A stretch of 64,000 nucleotides of DNA from Nonomuraea sp. NBC_00507 (GCF_036013525.1 NZ_CP107853.1:12630371-12694370), one strand, 5' to 3'; counted from the first letter of the stretch, positions 47,173 to 56,320 are shown. Made by a program: numbers and translations. The notes: generated by a model from the sequence alone, not told the origin.

Positions 47173-48081
47173 TCAAACCGGGGTCGCCGACACTGAGGAA
47201 AGCAGGCCGTCGATCTCCTGCGGGCTGGGTGGCACCGCGCCCTCCCGAGTGCACACCACGGCCGCCGCCGCGCATCCGTAGCGCAACGCGTCGCCAACCC
47301 GCTCCCCAGTGAGCTCACCGTCGCCGAGAACCGTGAGATAGGCGGCGGTGAAGGTGTCCCCCGCGCCGACGGTGTCGACGAGTTCCACGAGGGGAGCGGG
47401 GCAGGTGATCACCGAGTCGCCCAGGATCGCCGACGCGCCGTCGCCGCCCCGGGTCACCACGACCAGGCGCTCACCCGGCCACGCCGCCCAGCGTTTCGCC
47501 GCATCCAGGTCCGGCTCGCCGGGATACAGCCAGGCCAGGTCCTCCGCGCTGACCTTGACCAGCCGCGAGATCCGTACGCATTCCTCGACCAGCGTGAGCG
47601 CAGACGCCCGGTCCGCGATGAGCGAGGGGCGGATATTGGGGTCGTAGGAGACGATGACCCCGGCGTCGGCCGCGGCCCGCATCACCTCCCGGACATGCGC
47701 CGCACCGGACCCGACGAGCGTGGCCAGCGATCCGGTGTGCAGGCAGGTGACGCCGTCGAGTGAGACCGGACCGGAAAATCGCCAGTCGAACCGGAAGTCG
47801 TAGGACGCCGACCCGTCGTCACCGATCCTGGCGAAAGCCAGGCTGGTTGCGGCACCGGGGACGAGCTCTCCTTGTCCGACCCCGTGCCTGCCGAGATGGC
47901 CCCGCAGCAGGTCGCCGAAGAAGTCGCCGCCGATCTCGCTGGCGAGTCTGACCTGTTGCCCGAGCGTGGCCAGGGCGACCGCGACGTTGAGCGGGCTGCC
48001 TCCCGCGACGGCGCTGAACCGCGATGCGTCGGGCGTGCCGATCAGGTCGACGATGCTCTCGCCGATCACCAGGAACGTCAT
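47173..48081 (-). CDS. PfkB family carbohydrate kinase, probable fructokinase
   Basis: A 302-residue ribokinase-fold sugar kinase from the ATG at 48081 (MTFLVIGESIVDLIG). It carries GGSPLNVAVALATLG near the N-terminus, ASYDFRFDWRFSG in the lid, SYDPNIRPSL, and the catalytic-Asp/anion-hole motif DTVGAGDTFTAAYL at the C-terminal end. Length and motifs match fructokinases that make fructose-6-phosphate. It is divergent from the ABC importer of the fructan cluster, and the shared 204-bp gap contains two palindromes, so uptake and phosphorylation are probably co-induced. Confidence 0.88.
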   Translation of the reverse strand: MTFLVIGESIVDLIGTPDASRFSAVAGGSPLNVAVALATLGQQVRLASEIGGDFFGDLLRGHLGRHGVGQGELVPGAATSLAFARIGDDGSASYDFRFDWRFSGPVSLDGVTCLHTGSLATLVGSGAAHVREVMRAAADAGVIVSYDPNIRPSLIADRASALTLVEECVRISRLVKVSAEDLAWLYPGEPDLDAAKRWAAWPGERLVVVTRGGDGASAILGDSVITCPAPLVELVDTVGAGDTFTAAYLTVLGDGELTGERVGDALRYGCAAAAVVCTREGAVPPSPQEIDGLLSSVSATPV

Positions 48082-48120
48082 GTGCCCTCCCCTCGTGACG
48101 GCGACATGGTGACACGTGCT

Positions 48121-48130
48121 GAATCGATTC
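48121..48130. promoter_or_regulatory. GAATCGATTC palindrome, same core as the operator before the third LacI gene
   Basis: A perfect 10-bp palindrome located 40 bp upstream of the fructokinase ATG. The same GAATCGATT core occurs twice in the inverted repeat at 56290-56320 in front of the LacI gene at 56330, so this site may be bound by that LacI protein. Confidence 0.55.
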
Positions 48131-48209
48131 TGCAAGCACAGGGACTCGTTCCAGGGGCATTACGACGAAGTTTCCGGCGCCCTCTTGACCTCCCTCGATA
48201 TGGAGGCTT

Positions 48210-48225
48210 ACGTTTGCGCAAACGT
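48210..48225. promoter_or_regulatory. LacI-type palindromic operator upstream of the fructan importer
   Basis: ACGTTTGCGCAAACGT is a perfect 16-bp palindrome with a central CG, the classical form of LacI/GalR-family operators. It is 61 bp upstream of the binding-protein ATG at 48286. The regulator is probably one of the two LacI proteins in the cluster. Confidence 0.72.
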
Positions 48226-48285
48226 TTTTGCTCAGCAGCGGTTCGGGGTGCGCCGCATGAGCCCCAGGCTGATGGGAGAGGGCAC

Positions 48286-49590
48286 ATGCCTCACAACTCA
48301 GGGCTGTCCCGGCGCGACCTGTTGAAGTGGACGGGCGTGTCGGGCCTGGCGGTACTGGCGACCGCGTGCGGCGCCGGCGGGACGACGAGCGGATCGGGCA
48401 CGGGCGGCGCCAAGGCGCTCAGCGTCCTGGTCGAGGCGGGCGGCAAGGCGGAGCTGACGAAGATCGCCGAGGCGTTCACCGCGAAGACCGGCGCGAAGGT
48501 GACGTTCATCGAGCTGCCGTACGACGGCCTGTTCAACCGGCTGTCCGGCGAACTGTCCTCCGGCACCCTCAGCTTCGACGTGGCCGCGCTGGACGCGATC
48601 TGGCTGACCGCGTTCGCCGGAGCCGTTCGCCCCCTCACCGAGCTGTTCACCGCGGACGTCAAGGCCGACCTGTTCCCGGCCCTGGTGACCGAGGCGCAGG
48701 TCGGCGGCACGTTCGTCGGCATGCCGGTGTGGACGAACGCCGAGATCCTCTTCTATCGCAAGGACCTGTTCGAGGACACCGACGAGCAGGCCGCCTTCAA
48801 GAAGAAGTACGGCTACGAGCTCGCCCCACCCACGACGTGGGAGCAGTTCAACGACGCGGCGGCGTTCTTCACCCGCGACGGCAAGCTGTACGGCACCGAC
48901 GTCAAGGGCGCGGTCGAGACCGAATTTCTCGCGCACGTGCTGCAAGCCGGGTCGCCGGGCGTGGTTCTGGACGCCGCCGGCCAGGTCATCATCGACAACG
49001 ACCAGCACCTGAAGGCGCTGACGTTCTACAGCGACCTCAACAACAAGCTCAAGGTGAGCCCTCCCGGCGCCGCGCAGCTCGACTGGGCGGGCGCGCAGAA
49101 CCTGTTCAATCAGGGCAAGACGGCGATGATGCGGTTCTGGGCGCATGCGTTTCCGCTCATCCCGAAGGACTCCCTGGTGCACGGCAAGGTCGGCGCCGCC
49201 CCCATGATCGGCGGAGCCGCCGGAGTGGCGGGCATCCCCGGACCCTGGTATCTCTCGGTGCCCAAGGCCACCAAGCAGGCCGACCTGGCCACCGAGTTCG
49301 TCAAGTTCGCCTACGACAACAACGCGATGGCGATCGAGTCCTCGCTCGGGCTGGCCGCGCGGAAGTCGGCATTCGAGCAGTACGCCGACAAGCCCGGCTA
49401 CGAGCACTTCAAGCCGCTGCTGGAGACCCTCAACGCGACGGCCACCAAGCCACGCCCTGCGACGGCCAAGTGGCAGCAGATCGTGGACACCGTGCTGATC
49501 CCGACGCTGCAGCAGTCGCTCAACCCGAACGCCGACTACGCGGGCCTGCTGGCCGCCGCCAAAGACAAGGTGCAGAGCCTTGCCCAGTAG
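48286..49590 (+). CDS. ABC sugar-binding lipoprotein of the fructan/DFA cluster
   Basis: A 434-residue family-1 solute-binding protein. The signal carries a twin-arginine motif (SRRDLLKW) and a lipobox ending at Cys28 (ATAC), so export by Tat and lipid anchoring are likely. The mature protein shows LSVLVEAGGKAELTKIAEAF, FDVAALDAIWLTAFAGAVRP and MPVWTNAEILFYRKDLFED. PWYLSVPKATKQADLATEF is also present. Context (GH91, GH172, beta-fructosidase-like enzyme, fructokinase) suggests a fructo-oligosaccharide or difructose anhydride as cargo; sequence alone does not show it. The downstream permease starts within its last codons. Confidence 0.9.
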   Translation: MPHNSGLSRRDLLKWTGVSGLAVLATACGAGGTTSGSGTGGAKALSVLVEAGGKAELTKIAEAFTAKTGAKVTFIELPYDGLFNRLSGELSSGTLSFDVAALDAIWLTAFAGAVRPLTELFTADVKADLFPALVTEAQVGGTFVGMPVWTNAEILFYRKDLFEDTDEQAAFKKKYGYELAPPTTWEQFNDAAAFFTRDGKLYGTDVKGAVETEFLAHVLQAGSPGVVLDAAGQVIIDNDQHLKALTFYSDLNNKLKVSPPGAAQLDWAGAQNLFNQGKTAMMRFWAHAFPLIPKDSLVHGKVGAAPMIGGAAGVAGIPGPWYLSVPKATKQADLATEFVKFAYDNNAMAIESSLGLAARKSAFEQYADKPGYEHFKPLLETLNATATKPRPATAKWQQIVDTVLIPTLQQSLNPNADYAGLLAAAKDKVQSLAQ

Positions 49591-50578
49591 TCCGAACCCC
49601 ACGGTGGGCCGGGTCGATCCCCGGCCCTCCGGCGGCGCTATCCGGGCCGGCGATGATCACGTCCGGCACCGGCGGCGCCGACGGGGTCGTGGGCTCACTG
49701 ACAACCGGTTCGCGCTGGCGTTGATGGCCCCGGCGGCGGTGTTCCTGGCAGTGTTCGTCGGCTGGCCGCTGGTCAAGCTGGTCGTGGACAGCCTGTACGA
49801 CATCGCCCCGCTGGCCGGGACGCGCGAGTTCACCGGACTGGCCAACTACGGTCAGGCACTGACCTCTCCGGAGTTCCTTGGCGCCGCCGGCCGGACGGCC
49901 CTCTACACGATGCTCGTGGTCACGCTGGAGTTCACCCTCGGGCTGGCGGCGGCCCTGCTGTTCAACGCGCTGGGCAGGCGGGCGAGGTGGGTTCGGACCC
50001 TGTTCCTGTATCCGCTGATGATCGCCCCGGTCGTCGCGGGCCTGCTGTGGCGGTTCCTGCTCATCGACAACTTCGGCATCGTCAACGAGCTGCTCACCCG
50101 GCTCGGCATCATCGACGGACCCGACGCGATCGGCTGGCTGAGCGACCCGGACATCGTGCTGTTCTCGGTAGCGTTGCCGGACATCTGGCTGACCACGTCG
50201 TTCATGGCCCTGGTGCTGTTCGCCGGACTGCAGAACATCCCGGGCGACGTGCTGGAGGCCGCCCACCTCGACGGCAGCGGACCCTGGCACACCCTCACCC
50301 GGGTGACGCTGCCGCTGCTGCGGCCGGTCATCGCCGTCGCGCTCGTCGTACGCGGCATCGACGCGGCGCGGGCCTTCGACGTGATCCTCATCCAGACCAA
50401 CGGCGGCCCGCAGTCGGCCTCCGAGACGCTCAGCCTGCTCATCTACCGGACGATGGTGCGCTTCGGCGAGCCCGGGCTCGCCAGCGCCATGGGCACCCTC
50501 TACCTGATCGCGATGCTGGGCGTGGCACTGATCGCGGTCGCCACCATCTGGCGACCGGGGAAGGGGGTGCAGCGATGA
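49580..50578 (+). CDS. ABC sugar transporter permease, MalF-type (fructan/DFA cluster)
   Basis: About 332 residues. The first possible start is a TTG at 49580 overlapping the binding-protein gene by 11 bp. The basic N-terminal tail is followed by FALALMAPAAVFLAVFVGWP, five more hydrophobic segments, and the EAA loop NIPGDVLEAAHLDGSGPWHT. The GPQSASETLSLLIYRTM segment near the C-terminus is typical of sugar permeases. A start further in (before LTDNRFALAL) is possible. It overlaps the next permease by 4 bp. Confidence 0.87.
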   Translation: MPSSPNPTVGRVDPRPSGGAIRAGDDHVRHRRRRRGRGLTDNRFALALMAPAAVFLAVFVGWPLVKLVVDSLYDIAPLAGTREFTGLANYGQALTSPEFLGAAGRTALYTMLVVTLEFTLGLAAALLFNALGRRARWVRTLFLYPLMIAPVVAGLLWRFLLIDNFGIVNELLTRLGIIDGPDAIGWLSDPDIVLFSVALPDIWLTTSFMALVLFAGLQNIPGDVLEAAHLDGSGPWHTLTRVTLPLLRPVIAVALVVRGIDAARAFDVILIQTNGGPQSASETLSLLIYRTMVRFGEPGLASAMGTLYLIAMLGVALIAVATIWRPGKGVQR

Positions 50579-51402
50579 CCCCGCGCACGAGCACCCGGAC
50601 GCTGCTGTGGGCGCTGCTGGCCAGCATCGTGGTGCTGTACGCGTTCCCTTTCGCGTACCTCATCCTGACCTCACTCAAGCTGCCCACCGACGCCATCGCC
50701 GTGCCACCGACGGTGCTGCCCAAGGCCTGGAGCCTGGAGAACTACGGCACCGCCCTGGCCACGCCCGGCGTGATCCCCTCGTTCATCAACAGCACCTCCA
50801 CCGCCGTGATCAGCACGGTGCTGTCGGTCCTGCTCGCGGTCCCGGCCGCATACGGGATCACCCGCTACGGAACCGTGAGCGGGCGGATCTTCATCATGCT
50901 CGCCCTGGTCACCCGGATGGTGCCACCGGTCGCCATCGGGGTCCCGCTGGTCAACCTGATGAGCACAGCGGGCATCACCGACACGCCGACCGCGCTCGCG
51001 CTGGCCCACACGACGATCTCGCTGCCGCTGTCGATCTGGCTGATGGCCAGCTTCTTCGAGGCCGTACCGCCCAGTCTGGAGGAGGCGGCCGTGGTCGACG
51101 GCTGCACGCGGCTGCAGGCGCTGGTGCGGATCGTGGTGCCGGTCGTCGGCGGCGGCATCGCGGTGACCGCGATCTTCGCGTTCCTCGCGTCCTGGAACGA
51201 ATTCCTGTTCGCGCTGCTGCTCACGGCGGTGCGGGCACAGACGACACCGATCGTCATCGCCAACTTCCAGACCCAGTACGGCCTGCAATGGGGGCCCATG
51301 ACCGCACTGGCCACCCTGTACTCGGTCCCCGTCGTCCTGTTCACCCTGCTGCTCCAGCGGCGGATCGTCGCGGGCATGACCCTCGGCGCCGTCAAGGGCT
51401 GA
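50575..51402 (+). CDS. ABC sugar transporter permease, MalG-type (fructan/DFA cluster)
   Basis: A 275-residue CUT1 permease. It has LLWALLASIVVLYAFPFAYL, ILTSLKLPTDAIA and LALAHTTISLPLSIWLMASF. The EAA loop is VPPSLEEAAVVDGCTRLQAL, followed by FAFLASWNEFLFALLL. The ATG at 50575 overlaps the preceding permease stop (ATGA). As in the GH30 operon, no cognate ATPase gene is nearby, so a shared ATPase is presumed. Confidence 0.88.
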   Translation: MTPRTSTRTLLWALLASIVVLYAFPFAYLILTSLKLPTDAIAVPPTVLPKAWSLENYGTALATPGVIPSFINSTSTAVISTVLSVLLAVPAAYGITRYGTVSGRIFIMLALVTRMVPPVAIGVPLVNLMSTAGITDTPTALALAHTTISLPLSIWLMASFFEAVPPSLEEAAVVDGCTRLQALVRIVVPVVGGGIAVTAIFAFLASWNEFLFALLLTAVRAQTTPIVIANFQTQYGLQWGPMTALATLYSVPVVLFTLLLQRRIVAGMTLGAVKG

Positions 51403-51431
51403 CCCACAACCTCGCGAAAGGTCATATATCA

Positions 51432-52553
51432 ATGCAGTTCTGGCAGCCGACCAGCCCGCTGGGCGGACTTCCGCGCGTCAAGGCCGGGCGATCACGGCGA
51501 TCGTCCAGCTGGGACCGCACCGGCGGTAACCGCGACTTCGCCGTCGTCGCCCCCGGCGAGACCCACGTGCTCGCCGACATCGACGGCAGCGGGATCATCG
51601 AGCACATCTGGCTGACCACCCGGTGCTACTCGGAGAAATACCTGCGCAAGCTCGTCATCGAGATGTACTGGGACGGCGAGGACAACCCCAGCGTACGCAG
51701 CCCGCTCGGCGACTTCTTCGGCGTCGGCCACGCCACCTGCACGCACTACGTGTCGCTGCCGCTGAGCATGGTCTTCGGCCCGCGCCGCGGCCCCAAGGGC
51801 CCGTTCGCCGCCGCGATGAACTGCTACTTCCCCATGCCGTTCGGCTCGCACGCGAAGATCGTGCTGCGCAACGAGAGCGACATGCCGGTGGAGAACTTCT
51901 TCTACTACGTCGACTACGAGCTCACCGAGGAGCCGATCCCCGACGACATGGGCCGCTTCCACGCCTACTACCGGCAGGAGAAGCCCTGTCAGAAGGTCGT
52001 GCACCCCGCGGGCGCGGAGAACCCTCCGCCGTGGGAGCTGCCGGGCGTCAATCTCACCGGGGACGACAACTACGTCATCCTGGACGCCACCGGCACCGGG
52101 CACTATGTCGGCTGCGTGCTGAGCATCGACAACTTCGACGCCTCCAACCAGCAGTTCACCTGGCCGGGCGAGGGCGACGACATGATCTTCATCGACGGTG
52201 AGCAGTGGCCGCCGTCCCTGCACGGCACCGGCACCGAGGACTACTTCAACGCCGCGTGGGGATTCCCCAGTGGGGCTTACGCCGGGCCCTACCACGGGAT
52301 CTCGCTGGCCAGCAGCCCACAGGAGCACTTCGGGTTGTGGAGTTTGTACCGCTTCCACATCGAGGACCCGGTTCGCTTTGCCGAGTCCATCCGCGTCACC
52401 ATTGAACATGGTCACGCCAACGACCAGGGCAACGACTTCTCCAGCGTCGCGTACTGGTATCAGCTCCACCCGCACGCCCCTCATGCCGATCTCCCCCCGG
52501 TCGAGGAGCGGCTGCCGCGCCGCTGGCCCGAGCACGGCCTCTGGGACGAGTGA
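51432..52553 (+). CDS. GH172 (DUF2961) glycoside hydrolase, difructose-anhydride-I-hydrolase-like
   Basis: A 373-residue protein without a signal peptide. The DUF2961 signature is clear: VLADIDGSGIIEHIWLTT near residue 40, SPLGDFFGVGH, a Phe/Tyr-rich strand (PVENFFYYVDYELTEEPIPD), and the hallmark LHGTGTEDYFNAAWGFPSG. DUF2961 is now family GH172, whose characterised members include a bifidobacterial alpha-fructofuranosidase acting on DFA I and alpha-arabinofuranosidases. With GH91, a fructosidase-like gene and fructokinase beside it, opening of an imported difructose anhydride to inulobiose is the likeliest role. It follows the permease gene after 29 bp, with a GAAAGG site. Confidence 0.88.
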   Translation: MQFWQPTSPLGGLPRVKAGRSRRSSSWDRTGGNRDFAVVAPGETHVLADIDGSGIIEHIWLTTRCYSEKYLRKLVIEMYWDGEDNPSVRSPLGDFFGVGHATCTHYVSLPLSMVFGPRRGPKGPFAAAMNCYFPMPFGSHAKIVLRNESDMPVENFFYYVDYELTEEPIPDDMGRFHAYYRQEKPCQKVVHPAGAENPPPWELPGVNLTGDDNYVILDATGTGHYVGCVLSIDNFDASNQQFTWPGEGDDMIFIDGEQWPPSLHGTGTEDYFNAAWGFPSGAYAGPYHGISLASSPQEHFGLWSLYRFHIEDPVRFAESIRVTIEHGHANDQGNDFSSVAYWYQLHPHAPHADLPPVEERLPRRWPEHGLWDE

Positions 52554-52601
52554 TGCGGCCGACCACGCCATCAAAGGATCCCCCAGAAGAGGAGTGACGC
52601 G

Positions 52602-53633
52602 GTGACCAGGCGGCCGAGCATCCGTGACGTCGCGCGCGAGGCAGGCGTGTCCATCACGACCGTCTCCCGTGCGCTCAACGACGTCGTGGGCTCCCGGCTG
52701 CCCGACGACACGCGTCGCCGGGTACGCGAGACGGCCGAGCGGCTGGGGTATGCCCCCAACAAAATGGCCCGCGGCCTGCGCACCCAGCGCAGCCACATGC
52801 TCGGGATGATCAGCGATCACATAGCGACCACCCCGCACGCCGGCCGGCTGATCCTCGGTGCCCAGGAGGTCGCGATGACCCGTGGGTGGGCGTTGATGCT
52901 CATCAACACCGGAGGCGACCCGGCCGCCGAGGCGCGCGGCATCCAGGCGCTGCACCAGCAACAGGTCGACGGGGTGCTGTACGCCACGATGTACCACCGG
53001 ATCGTCACGGTCCCGTCCGAGCTGCGCGGTCTCCCGCTGGTCATGGCCGACGCCAGGACCGAAGGCGACGGGCCACCCGCCGTGGTCCCGGACGAGGTCC
53101 GGGGAGGGTACGACGCCACCCGGGAGCTGCTCGACCACGGCCACCGGCGCGTGGGACTCGCCCTCAACAGCGACGACGTCCCCGCCACCCACGGCCGCCT
53201 GCGCGGTTATCGCCAGGCGCTGGAGGAGGCGGGCATCGCCTACGATCCCGAACTCGTCGTACAAAAGGAGTCCGAGACCACCGGCGGCTACCTGGCCTGC
53301 CGCCGGCTGCTGGAGCGCACGCCCCGGCCCACCGCGATCTTCTGCTACAACGACCGCATGGCCATGGGGGCCTACCGCGCGGCCGCCGAACTCGGGCTGC
53401 GCATCCCCGAAGACGTGTCCGTCGTCGGTTTCGACAACCAGGAGTACATCGCCGACGGCCTGTACCCCGGCCTCACCACGCTGCAACTGCCCCACTACGA
53501 AATGGGCGCCTGGGCCGTCGATCGCCTCATGGAGCTGATCGACGACCCCGCCAGGAACGCGGGCGATGTCCCTGACCGGACCCTGCCCTGCCCCCTCATC
53601 CGCCGGTCCTCGGTCGCGGCACCGTCCGCCTGA
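52602..53633 (+). CDS. LacI family regulator (fructan/DFA cluster, first copy)
   Basis: A 343-residue LacI/PurR-type repressor from the GTG at 52602. The helix-turn-helix is IRDVAREAGVSITTVSRALN. The ligand domain includes IATTPHAGRLILGAQEVAM, QQVDGVLYATMYHRIVTVP, TAIFCYNDRMAMGAYRAAAE and VVGFDNQEYIADGLYPGLTT. It closely resembles the LacI protein at 56330 across the ligand domain, so both may recognise related sugars. It lies inside the operon, between GH172 and the fructosidase-like gene, an unusual internal position that would allow feedback control. Confidence 0.92.
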   Translation: MTRRPSIRDVAREAGVSITTVSRALNDVVGSRLPDDTRRRVRETAERLGYAPNKMARGLRTQRSHMLGMISDHIATTPHAGRLILGAQEVAMTRGWALMLINTGGDPAAEARGIQALHQQQVDGVLYATMYHRIVTVPSELRGLPLVMADARTEGDGPPAVVPDEVRGGYDATRELLDHGHRRVGLALNSDDVPATHGRLRGYRQALEEAGIAYDPELVVQKESETTGGYLACRRLLERTPRPTAIFCYNDRMAMGAYRAAAELGLRIPEDVSVVGFDNQEYIADGLYPGLTTLQLPHYEMGAWAVDRLMELIDDPARNAGDVPDRTLPCPLIRRSSVAAPSA

Positions 53634-53667
53634 GGCGTACCGGCGTCATCACCGGAAAGGCCTTTTC

Positions 53668-54627
53668 GTGCTGCGTCTCGACGACCACTGGGTCTGGGAC
53701 TTCTGGCTCGCCGACGACGGCGAGGCCTACCATCTCTACTTCCTCAAGGCGCCCAAGGCGATCGGCGACCCCGACCAACGCCACTGGAACGTCTCGATCG
53801 GCCACGCCGTATCCGCCGACCTCACCGACTGGACCGTACTCCCGGACGCCCTGGCCCCCAGCTCCAGTCCCGCCTTCGACGACTACACCACCTGGACCGG
53901 CTCGATCGTCCGGGCCGACGACGGCACCTGGCACATGTTCTACACCGGCACCAGCCACGCCGAACGCGGCCTCAAGCAGCGCATCGGCCTGGCCACCTCG
54001 GACGACCTGCACACCTGGCGCAAGCACGGCACGGCAGCGATCCTGGAAAGCGATCCGCGCTGGTACGAGCAGCTCCAGACCGCTCAGTGGCCCGACGAGG
54101 CATGGCGCGACCCCTGGGTCTTCCGCGACCCCGGCGGCGATGGCTGGCACATGCTCATCACCGCCCGCTCCCAGGTCGGCGACCCCGACCAGCGCGGCGT
54201 GATCGGCCATGCCCGCTCCCACGACCTGCTCACGTGGGAGACACAACCCCCGCTCAGCGCACCCGGCACCGGCTTCGGCCACCTGGAGGTCCCCCAGGTG
54301 GAGATCGTCGACGGCAGTCCAGTGCTGCTGTTCTCGTGTCTGCGCACCGAGCTGTCGCAGGAACGGCGCCTGGCTGGGGAACGCGGCGGCGTCTGGGTCC
54401 TCGAACCCGGCGACCCGCTCGGACCGTACGACCCGAGTAAGGCGCGGCGCCTCACCGAGGAGTCCCTCTACAGCGGCCGCATCATCCAGGATCGCGAGGG
54501 CGCCTGGATCCTGCTCGCCTTCCGCCACACCGACGACGACGGCTTCATCGGGGAGATCACCGACCCGATCCCCGTGCGCCTCGATCCGGCTCACGGCCTG
54601 CAGAGCACCCAGCCACTCCCGATGTGA
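53668..54627 (+). CDS. Clan GH-J (GH32/GH68-like) beta-fructosidase-type enzyme
   Basis: A 319-residue protein from the GTG at 53668. It has the five-bladed propeller pattern of fructan-acting enzymes. A nucleophile-type Asp lies in WVWDFW (Asp11), then HWNVSIGHAVSADLTDWT, the RDP motif in WRDPWVF (Asp148), and a candidate acid/base Glu in GHLEVPQVE (Glu207 or 212). It lacks the C-terminal beta-sandwich of GH32 and a signal peptide, so it should act in the cytoplasm, for example on inulobiose. It could also be a GH43-like enzyme. It follows the LacI gene by 34 bp. Confidence 0.75.
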   Translation: MLRLDDHWVWDFWLADDGEAYHLYFLKAPKAIGDPDQRHWNVSIGHAVSADLTDWTVLPDALAPSSSPAFDDYTTWTGSIVRADDGTWHMFYTGTSHAERGLKQRIGLATSDDLHTWRKHGTAAILESDPRWYEQLQTAQWPDEAWRDPWVFRDPGGDGWHMLITARSQVGDPDQRGVIGHARSHDLLTWETQPPLSAPGTGFGHLEVPQVEIVDGSPVLLFSCLRTELSQERRLAGERGGVWVLEPGDPLGPYDPSKARRLTEESLYSGRIIQDREGAWILLAFRHTDDDGFIGEITDPIPVRLDPAHGLQSTQPLPM

Positions 54628-54644
54628 CACCCGCCAACTCAAAA

Positions 54645-54683
54645 GACCATCGGACGGCCTTCGACTCAGCCGTCTGACTGGTC
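54645..54683 (+). terminator. Imperfect hairpin after the fructosidase-like gene
   Basis: GACCATCGGACGGC and GCCGTCTGACTGGTC can pair over about 13 bp with one mismatch and one bulge. It lies 18 bp past the stop at 54627 and probably ends or attenuates the importer/GH172/LacI/fructosidase transcript before the GH91 gene. Confidence 0.5.
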
Positions 54684-54835
54684 ACCGGTGCCTGCGCAAC
54701 CGCGGCACCGCCGACAGGTATGCCCGCAGGTACCGCCGCGCTCCCGGGCTGGAGCACGGCGCGCACCTCAGCCCAGCGAACTCCACCTGTCCCTCAACCC
54801 GGATATCGCACCCCCCAACCCTCAGGAGGAACCGC

Positions 54836-56163
54836 ATGACCGAGAAAGACTCCGGCATCGCCCGCCGCATGCTGCTCAGAGTGCCGGCCGTCGGCGCTGC
54901 CGCGGCCGGCTTAGCCGTACTCTCGGGCCAGACCGCCGCATCCGCCAAGGCCGGCAAGCCGCCCACTGTGTACGACGTCACGGCCTGGACCCACTCCACC
55001 AACCCGGCCATCACCTGCTACACCGACATCGGCGCGCTGATCAACGACATCATCGCCGACATCAAGAAGCGCCAGCCCAACCAGTCGTCGAAGCCCGGCG
55101 CGGTGATCTACATCCCTCCCGGCGACTACCCCCTCAAGACGAGGGTCACGGTCGACGTCAGCTACCTCACCATCAGGGGTGACGGCCACGGCTTCGCCTC
55201 CTCCAGCATCCGCTACAACGCAGGAGACACCTCGGCGTGGCACGAGATCTGGCCTGGCGGCAGCCGGATCCGGGTCGAGAACACCGACGGCCACAGCGAG
55301 GCCTTCCTCGTCTCCCGCAGCGGAGATCCGCGGCTGAGCTCGGTCGTCTTCGACAACTTCTGCCTCGACGGGCTCTCCTTCACGCCGAACCAGAACTCCT
55401 ACGCCAACGGCAAGGTCGGGATCCGGGTCGACACGGCCAACGACGCCTTCCGCATCGAGCGGATGGGCTTCGTCTACCTCGAGCGCGCGCTGGTCATACG
55501 CGACGCGGACGCGCTGAGCGTGCACGGCAACTTCATCGCCGAATGTGGCAGCTGCGTGGAACTGATCGGCTCCGGGCAGGCGTCAAAGGTCACCGACAAC
55601 CACATCGGCGCAGGCTACATCGGTTACTCGATCTTCACCGAACAGCACCAGGGGCTGCTGATCGCCGGGAACAACATCTTCCCGCGCGGCAAGAGCTTGA
55701 TCCACCTCCGCAACACCAACCGGTCGTCGATCACTGGGAACCGGCTGCACGGCTTTTACCCCGGAATGCTCGATTCGGACGGGGCCAACAAGGAGAACCT
55801 CATCAGCGGCAACCACTTCCGGAGGGAACCCGAACCCTGGGCCCGATGCAGCCGTACAACAACGGCAAGGACGACCTGTACGGGGTGATCCACCTGCGCG
55901 GTGACGGCAACATGGTCACCGGCAACCTCTTCGCCTACGACGTCGACCCAGCCAAGATCACCCCCTCCGGCGCCAAACCCACGATCATCCTGGTCGCCTC
56001 AGGGCACAACAACCACCTGTCCAACAACAGCCTGGTCAGCAACGTCGCTGCGAACGCCGTTGTGCTCGACGGGAGCACGCACGGCACGAAGGTGATCGAC
56101 AGCGCGACCGCCTCGCAGTTCGTCACCCACACCTCGGACCACACCTTCCGCGCCACCCCTTGA
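54836..56163 (+). pseudogene. Secreted GH91 inulin fructotransferase, interrupted by a frameshift
   Basis: Starting at ATG 54836 (CAGGAGG site), a Tat-type signal (ARRMLLRVPAVGAAAAG) precedes a right-handed beta-helix. Its sequence matches DFA-forming inulin fructotransferases: VYDVTAWTHS, AVIYIPPGDYPLKTRV, FLVSRSGDPRLSSVVF, GFVYLERALVIRDADALSV and FIAECGSCVELIG. Asp225 and Glu236 have the spacing (11) of the catalytic pair I recall for the Bacillus enzyme (Asp233/Glu244). After GNHFRREPEPW the frame is lost; the rest (MQPYNNGKDDLYGVIHLRGD to FRATP) continues in another frame to 56163. One missing base near 55840-55844, in a GGGCCC run, explains it. Restored length would be about 442 residues, normal for the family. 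Either a true pseudogene or a sequencing error. Confidence 0.85.
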
Positions 56164-56289
56164 GCCGGAGCAGGCAGGGGTGGCGCTGCCGCTGGACGCG
56201 CCAGGGCGGCCCCGAGGTCCCGGGCCGGTTCCACGGCATGTAACGCGTCGGAAACGAACTCTTGCCAAATATCCGCATCAGGGCAAGGA

Positions 56290-56320
56290 TGAAGAATCGA
56301 TTTGATGAATCGATTCTTCA
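56290..56320. promoter_or_regulatory. Long inverted repeat, operator of the downstream LacI gene
   Basis: TGAAGAATCGATT (56290-56302) and AATCGATTCTTCA (56308-56320) are perfect 13-bp arms with a 5-bp spacer. It ends where the AGGAGA ribosome binding site of the LacI gene begins, so it is a likely autoregulatory operator. Its GAATCGATTC core also occurs at 48121. Confidence 0.78.

Noticed and set aside
51492..53495. Leftward open frame of 667 codons
   Set aside because: Antisense to the GH172 and LacI genes, both of which have clear family motifs on the plus strand.
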